Source: Agaricus subrufescens
Lineage: Eukaryota; Basidiomycota; Agaricomycetes; Agaricales; Agaricaceae
Direction of reading: 5' to 3'
Assembly: GCA_029945375.1 (NCBI GenBank)
Contig: CM057061.1
Coordinates: forward strand, 3,472,001-3,536,000
DNA: 64,000 nt
Under the pieces are notes generated by a model. That model had not been told where the DNA came from, did not search any database, and was given only the letters and a program-made list of their open reading frames with translations. Below are positions 57,090 through 64,000 of the stretch, one piece after another. The translations under genes were made by a program, and so were the position numbers. Numbering within the stretch: the stretch's first letter is position 1; every line of letters starts with the position of its first letter.

Positions 57090-58995
57090 ATGGCTCCCAA
57101 GCGCAAGGAACAGCCCTCTTCGTCGCCTTCCAGCTCGAGGCACACTGGCCAGTCCCAGTCTCGGCACCCGCCGCCGCCTCCACCGGCGACCACGACCACA
57201 ACACTCACGACCCACAGAGAGGAGGACATGGAAGTCGACGTCACTGACTTCAACGGTGGCGGAGGCTCCTCGTCCCACCAGCAGGTAAGTGAATTCATGT
57301 GGCCCCAGATCAATACGCGCTGATCTCCCCTCTCTGACTCATATTTATAGGTGCGTCTGGAAATGAGCCATGTTGAGATCCCGTCATACTCAGCATCCCA
57401 AAAGGAAAGCGCAGGGATCATCTACTCACCTTCTTGTTCGAAATGTGCCTTGATTGGCCAAGTCTGCATTGCGGATCGGCGAGGCGTCGCATGCAGACTG
57501 TGTAAGCACTCACATAGCACTTGCTCTTACTCACGCAGCAGCGGCAGTGGGGGGAGCAGCAGCAGGCATGCAACAACGGCGACGGCGAGGACATCGGCCT
57601 CTACCTCTGGGCCCCGCTCAGCGGCTCCACCCATCTCCCAGTCTCAGTCTCAGTCTTCATCCTCCCGGCGACCACCGGCCTCCCAATCTCAGTCTCAGTC
57701 TCAGGCCTCGACGTCCAGGAGCGGCCATGGATCCAGTGGCCGGATCACAATCCCACCGCCAACTGCCTCTTCTTCCTCTGCTTCTGCTTCATCATCATCG
57801 GCGGCGGCCCCCCCAGCAGCAGTAGCACGCGCATCCAGTAGCAGCACATCGCGCTCCCAAGGCCACCGTGACATGCCCTCCTCCAGCCCAGCGTCTTCCA
57901 TGGGCCCTCCCCCTGTTCCTAGTAAGTCTATCCATCATCTCTCGGTGGTCAATGGGGCACTGATACGCTCTGACAGTCATCAACTTTGGAGCCTCCCCTA
58001 GTTTTGGGACTCCAGTACTGCTGGCCCCGTCTTACTCCTCTTCAGGCAGCTCCACGCCGGCCTCCATCCATGCTCCTGGTGTCGCTGCGTCCCCGTCTTT
58101 CCAGCAGCCAGCATCCCAGGCCTTCTACCAGGCTTTCCAGCAGCCAGGAGCGGCTCCACACTACACTGCCCACCCCAGTCACTACTCTGTGCCCCCGCCT
58201 CCTCCTCCTGACGCTGGCTATGGACGATCGGAGCCTTACGAGTCTTACACCAACGCTCCTCAGCCCACCTCTCCTACCCATCAGCATCAGCGCTCGGCTT
58301 CCAGCCCGACAGGGCGGCGCACGATGGAGGTCTGCAAGAAATCACTCGACGACGTCACGGCCGGGATCGAGCAAATGACAGTTGCACACCGAGAGTCTAC
58401 AGGTGCGCTCCAGGACATGACCAGGGCGCTACAGGCCTCGACGGCACGCATGGACCACTGGGGCAACCAGGTGAACGCGATGGGCGTCCAGATGCAAGGC
58501 CTGGGGCAGCGGATGGACCTCAACACTCGGGCAGTCGATCGCCACCAGCAGCAGCTCATCTCGTTGGAGTCCACCGTGCGGGGCACGAGCGAGGAGGCAA
58601 GGTATTTGAGGCAGGAGATGAGGACGATGCGGCAAGAGTATACTGGGATGGGGGGCTCGGGTGGGGGAAACAACACGGCGATGGCAGCCATGCCAGCGAT
58701 GGGCTCGCCGGGTGGCCGGTCTGCTGCAGGAGGAGGAACACCTGGGGTGGGGAGTCCCTATGAAACCTTTGCCGCCTTTGGTGGGCACAGTGGTAGCGGG
58801 AGCCGCGATGGGCGATCCATGGCTGGGTCCTCAGTGGCTGGGTCAGTGGCTGGGTCAGTTTCAGGTCAAGGGCAACACGGTGGTTCAGTCGCAGGCAGCG
58901 GCGGTGGGGAATCGGAGGAGGAGGAGGAAGAGGAGGAGCAACAGCCTAGGAGGAGGAGTAGGAGGTCTACAGGTAAGGTGAGGTACGGTATTTGA
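57090..58995 (+). CDS. Protein with Zn2Cys6-like cysteine cluster and coiled coil
   Basis: Three exons, 57090-57284, 57351-57921 and 58016-58995, give 581 aa. The N-terminal Ser/Pro region (MAPKRKEQPSSSPSSS) is followed after intron 1 by CSKCALIGQVCIADRRG, then VACRLCKHSHSTC: six Cys with CX2CX6CX8CX2CX6C spacing, the Zn2Cys6 layout, but with ALIGQV where classical members have basic residues, and in the middle of the protein instead of the N-terminus. Then come Ser/Gln-rich linkers, a long coiled coil (KKSLDDVTAGIEQMTVAHRE through RYLRQEMRTMRQEY), Gly/Ser repeats (SVAGSVAGSVSG) and an acidic/basic tail. I associate this build with an expanded, uncharacterised agaric family. It may bind DNA or RNA; no target is known. 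ATG 57048 is an in-frame alternative. Confidence 0.75.
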
Positions 58996-59398
58996 TGTCT
59001 TAGTCCCTCTTCCCTGTCCTGTCACTGGCTCGCAGTGTACACTTTAGCAGCGGACTGTATGATCTACGACACATGTTTTTTTTTTTTTGTTTTTTGTTTT
59101 GTTTTTGTTTTTGTATCACGTTTTGCCGTTTTCTTGTTTTCTTTTTCTTTTTCTTTGTTTTTTTTTTTTTGTAATTGTATCCCTTTGAATTGATGAACGA
59201 TCTGTGATTCTTGCTCTCTGACCACTTACCTAAGGATGAAACCCAAATATCCAAAGTCCTGGCTATACCTAAGTGTCATCAGTCTCTATCTCCATCGCAT
59301 CGTTTCACTACACCTCAATATTGTCGCTTCAATCAGAAGTAAAATATATAGAGATAGACCACCGTCTGGCATACTATACAGAGAATAGACGCTCATGC
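58996..59398. other. T-rich spacer between convergent genes
   Basis: 403 bp containing T/G homopolymer-rich microsatellite sequence at about 59070-59180. It likely holds both 3' UTRs. Confidence 0.5.
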
Positions 59399-61458
59399 TC
59401 ACGGCCGCCGCTTTCTGCTCTTCTGTCTCTTCTTCACCTGAATCAGTTTATCATTCGCTATACCTTCTCCGTCCCCCTCGTCCAGCTGTTGACCTTTGTG
59501 ATAGGACACCGGATGAGCGGACCTGTTATACCTTGAGAAAACATCAGACTTGTGTCCATCTGACCAGCGGGGCGGCAGGGGCAGCAGCAAAGACACCTCA
59601 CTTTCTTGTGAACTCCCTTTTTGTTGTAGGCGTGACGTTCTCCTTGCTCTTTGGGATGGAGCCCAGCTCGAGTAGTGTCTCCCAGTCTTCACGCGTCAAA
59701 GCATACTCATCCATGCAGTCAATGACATCGTCAATCGCATCCTGTCCTCCCCATGTCAGACCAAACTTGGATTGGTCAGCGAGATGGAGGTTCATACCGT
59801 TTTGTGGACAGCCAAGGGTTTGACGAGCCTATTGAACAAATGGGGAACATACCACTGGCTGAACTCTGACACATCGGCGGAAATCGTCATCCGAGTACCA
59901 AGGCACATGTCAACAAGCCTTCCGTGCTGCTTCTTTTGCTTGGAACTTTCACCAAACCACCTGCGTTGACCGGTGTGATAGAGGAGTATGAATGAAAAGT
60001 GGAGAAAGAAAGGGAGAGAGAGAGAGCGTACTGGGGAAAGCTGATAGGGTATACGCCGCTCCTTATAGTCAGCTCACCATTCATCCAGTACGCTGGGATG
60101 ACGGATGAACACATAGCATGCAAAGGCATCAAGCCCCAATGTGTTTCTGAACTAGGATACAGGTGAGTGAGAGAGATGAGGACAGGAAGACGACCAAAAA
60201 AAAAAAAACAGACCCATGCATGAAGGAGTCTATCAGATCCCCGTCGGACAGGGAGGATGCGGCATGGTCCATGAGGTAGAGAAGGTGGCTGTCTCTCTCC
60301 GGTCCCCAATGGGCTCCCTTCAATTTGGCCGGAGGACTTGGTTTCAAATAGTTTTCCTGGTCATATGTGGCTAAGTGAGGCGCTTCGCGTGGCTTGAATA
60401 CATGGATAGGGTCGAACCTGAACCAAGAGTGGTACCATGGATGGGTCCTCGAAATAGAGGTCCAATCGGTCGTCCATTGGAATGTTCCTTTTCCATGCTT
60501 CATATGAAAAGAGATCTGGGCCGAGAAGTTCATGGACAGCTTCAACCGCCGTCTGGCCTGGCTTGTCTTTCAACGCTCGGCTGTATGGGACAGGCCGCCT
60601 TGGTGGTCAGTATGGTAGGAGTGGACAGAAATTGGGAGACGTACACCTGCCTGCATTCATGGATGTCCATTGTCGTCTTGGACTGGCTCCACATCTCCAA
60701 GTTCATGAGGACTTGTCGGATGTCACAACGGGCACCGACTATGAGCCTGTCAACGATGCTAGCCTCAATTGACATCTTTTCTCTGCGTACATGAATGAGC
60801 AGAGAGAAAGAGAATTGGAGATGGAAGATGACTGACCTCCAGAGAATTGTCAATATCCTTGACCGAATCGTTTCCACTGGAGGTCTATATACAAGAGTGA
60901 GGTCAGTTGGGAAGAAGAACAGGCTCTTACCTTTCAAACATGATGGCCCGGGTTTCGAACCGAAGTGCCTTGAACCTGGGACCCTTGGTATCATTTGCTA
61001 TACATATAATGGGAACATCGGTGACTTTGATGAGCTCGACAAGGGCACCGATCCCACCCCAATCACCAGACAACATGCCGTCGACCTCGTCCATGATGAG
61101 GCAAGACCCGGTTGGGATAGACCAGCCGAGAGAGTTGGTGAGGTAGCCTTTGATAGATCGGTTCTTGACATTGACCATGTCCCTTACCAGCTTGCGGCTC
61201 CTGGTGTCACTGGCATTGAGCTCGAGCATGGTAAGTCTGGCCTCTCGAGCACAGAGGTGGGCGACTGTCGTCTTGCCTATACCAGGTGGCCCAGTCATCA
61301 CGACAGCACGATACTCGCCCATTCCTCCTCTGCCTGGTTTCTTGAACTCATTTTTCTGACTTTGAGGCCTGGCCGTGTCAACGGAAATCTCAGCAGCTGG
61401 GTTACAGGGAAAAATGCGACTTGGGATACGCACCAGTCCTGCAACCATGTGAGTAGTG
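59399..61458 (-). CDS. RFC1: Replication factor C subunit 1 (C-terminal part, upstream end missing)
   Basis: Multi-exon minus-strand gene; exons include 61434-61458 (LLTWLQDW), 60931-61368, 60837-60884, one from 60782 down to about 60650, and several down to the stop at 59399, all joinable in frame. It holds the AAA+ clamp-loader core (Walker A GPPGIGKT, Walker B LIMDEVDG, sensor CIAND, arginine-rich TIRSRIL) and the RFC1 C-terminal collar (SMVPLLVQENYL, SDGDLIDSFMHG, MPLHAMCSSVIPAYWMNG, DVIDCMDEYALTREDWETL) with a basic tail. RFC1 is the large subunit that loads PCNA at primer ends. The BRCT-containing N-terminal half is absent: upstream of 61458 there is an intron-like acceptor, a hairpin and then repeats. 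It is either a truncated copy or a real gene whose first exons lie beyond the window. Confidence 0.85.
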
Positions 61459-61479
61459 CTGTGATCTAGCAGTATTATC

Positions 61480-61506
61480 ACTGAGAGTGCTGTAGGCACT
61501 CTCAGT
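61480..61506. repeat. 11-bp hairpin next to CTAG at the truncated RFC1 end
   Basis: Arms ACTGAGAGTGC and GCACTCTCAGT separated by 5 nt. Read on the minus strand, the hairpin is followed 10 nt later by CTAG, then RFC1 sequence. A hairpin 10-12 nt before a terminal CTRR is the 3'-end signature of Helitrons. The A/T host dinucleotide is not exact, so this is suggestive only. Confidence 0.55.
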
Positions 61507-61619
61507 CACCGTTACATCTTTTGTTTTTTTCTCTCCTGCTTAGGTAATAGCACAAATAAATCCGCATTTTAATTTCCGTTCTAACGCATATAATATCGTG
61601 GCAATTGGACCACTGGTTG

Positions 61620-62400
61620 AATTGATATGGAATTTTCTTTATTTATTTTCGAAAGGTGGCTTCAGTGGTACCTTTCGGCTATGCCCGAAAGGTACATTTG
61701 TCAGCAATGTTACCTTCGGCAGGTGCCGAAAGGCATGATGGATGGTGGCTATGCGCGCAAAGGTAAGCTTACCTTTGCTTACATACACACTGGTGGCATC
61801 AGTGGGCTGCTTACATATGTAAGGTGGCATCAAGGTGGCATCACGGTGGCCCCTTACCTTCGCTTAGTCATGCCTCTATCCGTTCCTGAGTGGGAAAATG
61901 CATGTGAGTGGATCCCTTAGAAAAAATAGTAACAAATAGGAGAAAAATTCGATATCCATTTTTTATATGGGAACCACATTCGGCCCGTCAGCCATTGATG
62001 AGATATAAGGAAAATGACATATGTGCTGATTTCTCCGCTCTTTGGAAAAAACATATGTGGGAAATCACTGTAACATTGTCAGAAAAATATTGACAATTAC
62101 AAGAAAAATCGTGCGATCCGAGTGATACAAGAATGATTCTATATACTTTACTATTGCCAGAGATATTCGCAATCACTTCGGTGCTGTATCATTGGCCAAC
62201 GGGGGGTATGATTACGTAAGCAGCGGAGTTTGATACCTCAAAAAATGCGCTGATTTTTTTCCCTTTTGGTGGTGGTACTTTCGTGGGAAAACATCTGGTT
62301 TTGGGCGAGTTATTTGCAAAAAACTCGCCCGGAGTCGACTCTTTTGACAATTGGTCACTACAATAGCCTGCCACCAGATTAGATAATCGGTGGCTCTGCT
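61620..62400. repeat. Repeat family copy 2, palindrome-rich leader
   Basis: From 61887 it matches 50801-51300. The preceding 270 bp is crowded with inverted repeats built from AAGGTA/TACCTT: arms GTACCTTTCGG at 61668-61678 and 61685-61695, a perfect 22-bp palindrome at 61757-61778, and CTTACATATGTAAG near 61810. It also contains CTTCGCTTAGTCAT and GTGGGAAAATGC as in the MITE at 49.6 kb. This copy appears not to contain the 7.2-kb element. Confidence 0.75.
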
Positions 62401-64000
62401 CGGTTGTATATGGGTGGCCAGCCCCGGGAATTGCCGGTGGTTGTTCCCGCGTGGCTACAGCATGGCCGCGTGGTGGCTGTGCTGCCACTACTCCACTCGC
62501 TTACCTCCATGTTCGTCTCGCCACAGGTCGCCGCCATGCCCACCAATCAGGCTCAAACTTTTTTGGGAAGGACGCGACGATGGAAAGGGGAGGACTAAGG
62601 AACGAGAAGGCGAGAGGTGTAAAATTGAGCCAAGGAAAAATTGGACAACTTGGTAGATAGGTGAGTTTGACAGAATTCGTCGTTGCAGGCGCTATACTAA
62701 CTCTAAACTCACCAAATCTTAGCTGCGTAATGCGATTACCATAGCTATTCCGTGTACAAAGTTTGAAGTCAATCGAACCACCTTTACGTTTTCTATTCGT
62801 CGTCGAAGTCAAGACTGTCTACTATTACACATAAAGAATATTCCGTAGGTAATTCGCTTTTGCACTAACACTTCTCATTTTCTAGGTACGTCTTCATTAC
62901 CTTTGTCACTCTCTACCTTCCAAATTTGAAGTCAAACGGGTAAGGCGTTGTGCAACGGTGAGCCAAACCGCACATTGGCTACAACACCAATGTGTCTCCA
63001 CTCCCTTACCTCCATGTTCATGTTGTCACTGCTCTCCGCCATGCCCACCGATCGGGCTCAAATTTTTTTTGGAAGGACGGGTTGATGGAAAGGGGAGGAT
63101 TAGTGAACGAGAAGGGTAGGGATGGAAAATTGAAGCTAGTAAAAATAAGGCAATTTATTAGACAGGTAAGTTTGAAAGAATTCGTCGTCGCAGGCGCTAT
63201 ACTCACTTCAAATTCACCAAACTTCACCTGTGTAATGCGATCATAATAGGCTCTGTGTGTACAAATTTTGAAGTGAATTAAAGCATTTTCGACCTCGCAA
63301 TTTGCGATCGATGTCAAGGCTGTCTATCATCACCCAGGAAGAATATTCCGTAGGTACTTCGCGTTTGCACTGACACGTCCCATATTTTAGGTACGCGTTA
63401 AGGACCCCCATCGCTACTCACTCCTGTAATTTGAAGCTAAACAGGCATGGCGTTGCGCTACGACAAGCCAAACTGCACATTGGTTACAATATCAATGTAT
63501 CTCCACTCCCTTACCTCCATGTTAGTCTGGCAACAGTTTGCCGTCATGCCCACCGATCGGGCTCAATTTTTTTCTGGAAGCGCGGGTCGACGGAAAGGGG
63601 AGGATTAGAGAACGAGAAGGGTAGGGATAGAAAATTGAAGCGAGGAAAAATAAGGCAATTTATTAGGCAGGTGAGTTTGAAAGAATTCGTTGTTGCCGGT
63701 GCTATACTCACTGTAAATTCACCAGATTCTAGCTGTGTAGTGCGATTACTATAGGCCCTATGCGTACAAAGTTTGAGGCGAATAGGAGCATTTTCAACTT
63801 CACAATTTGTGATCGACGTCAAGGCTGTCTATCATCACCCATGAAGAATATTCCACAGGTAATTTACGTTTACATTGACACCTCCCATATCTTGGGTACG
63901 CGTTGATGATCCCCATCGCTACTCACTCCTGTAATTTGAAGCCAAACGGGTAAGGCGTTGTGCTACGAGAAGCCAAACTATGCATAGACTTTACCATGAT
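62400..64000 (+). repeat. Tandem array of 500-bp monomers, copy 2 (continues past the window)
   Basis: Marks GCCATGCCCACC or GTCATGCCCACC at 62534, 63041 and 63544 (period 503-507 bp) show at least three monomers of the same family as 51300-53920, in the same orientation. It ends in the window with GACTTTACCA, the sequence that also ends the array at 53.9 kb. Confidence 0.85.

Overview
The window reads as nuclear DNA of a mushroom-forming basidiomycete (Agaricomycetes). The evidence is the many short GT-AG introns of about 45-65 nt, single-copy F-box/LRR genes, a multi-intron P450 of the type common in agarics, a DUF6589-like gene, Zn2Cys6 and GATA regulators with C-rich coding sequence, and long repeat-rich tracts. 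I saw no bacterial features, rRNA or CRISPR, and no convincing tRNA. All exon structures were worked out by hand from splice signals and reading frame.

Layout. 1-5.2 kb: two F-box/LRR genes in convergent orientation. 7.8-14.9 kb: a Zn2Cys6 transcription factor (+), then two minus-strand genes, a membrane-anchored basic/coiled-coil protein and a 1230-residue disordered Ser/Pro-rich protein. 16.7-23.5 kb: a complete 16-exon cytochrome P450, a small secreted ricin-B-type lectin, and a SNG1/DUF3533-like membrane protein. 24.2-29.4 kb: a third F-box gene and a coiled-coil/acidic gene. 30.1-32.5 kb: a divergent pair, a TRIP4/Rqt4-type zinc-finger protein and a GATA factor, apparently sharing one promoter region. 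32.5-40.1 kb: no gene I could support. 40.2-41.4 kb: a 3-ketoacyl-CoA thiolase.

43-64 kb is dominated by mobile and repetitive DNA. The key object is a roughly 7.2-kb unit (about 43.58-50.80 kb) with long inverted terminal repeats. It carries two tail-to-tail genes whose coding ends overlap by 21 bp: an 897-aa DUF6589-like protein (+) and an 883-aa RecQ-like helicase with a C-terminal CCHC knuckle (-). A 302-bp MITE-like element with the same termini sits just upstream of the helicase. The unit appears to interrupt a second repeat family, whose unbroken relative lies at about 61.6-64 kb. Both copies lead into tandem arrays of about 500-bp monomers. Between the copies are a GC-rich minisatellite, three roughly 318-bp hairpin-bearing units, a gene for a coiled-coil protein with an off-pattern Zn2Cys6-like cysteine cluster, and the C-terminal half of RFC1. 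RFC1 is cut off upstream next to a hairpin/CTAG motif.

Functionally the left 42 kb is an ordinary mix of regulators, F-box adaptors, secondary-metabolism-type oxidation, lipid beta-oxidation and a stress or transport-type membrane protein, with no evident cluster logic. The right third is a nest of repeats where the DUF6589/helicase unit is the best candidate for an undescribed transposition system.
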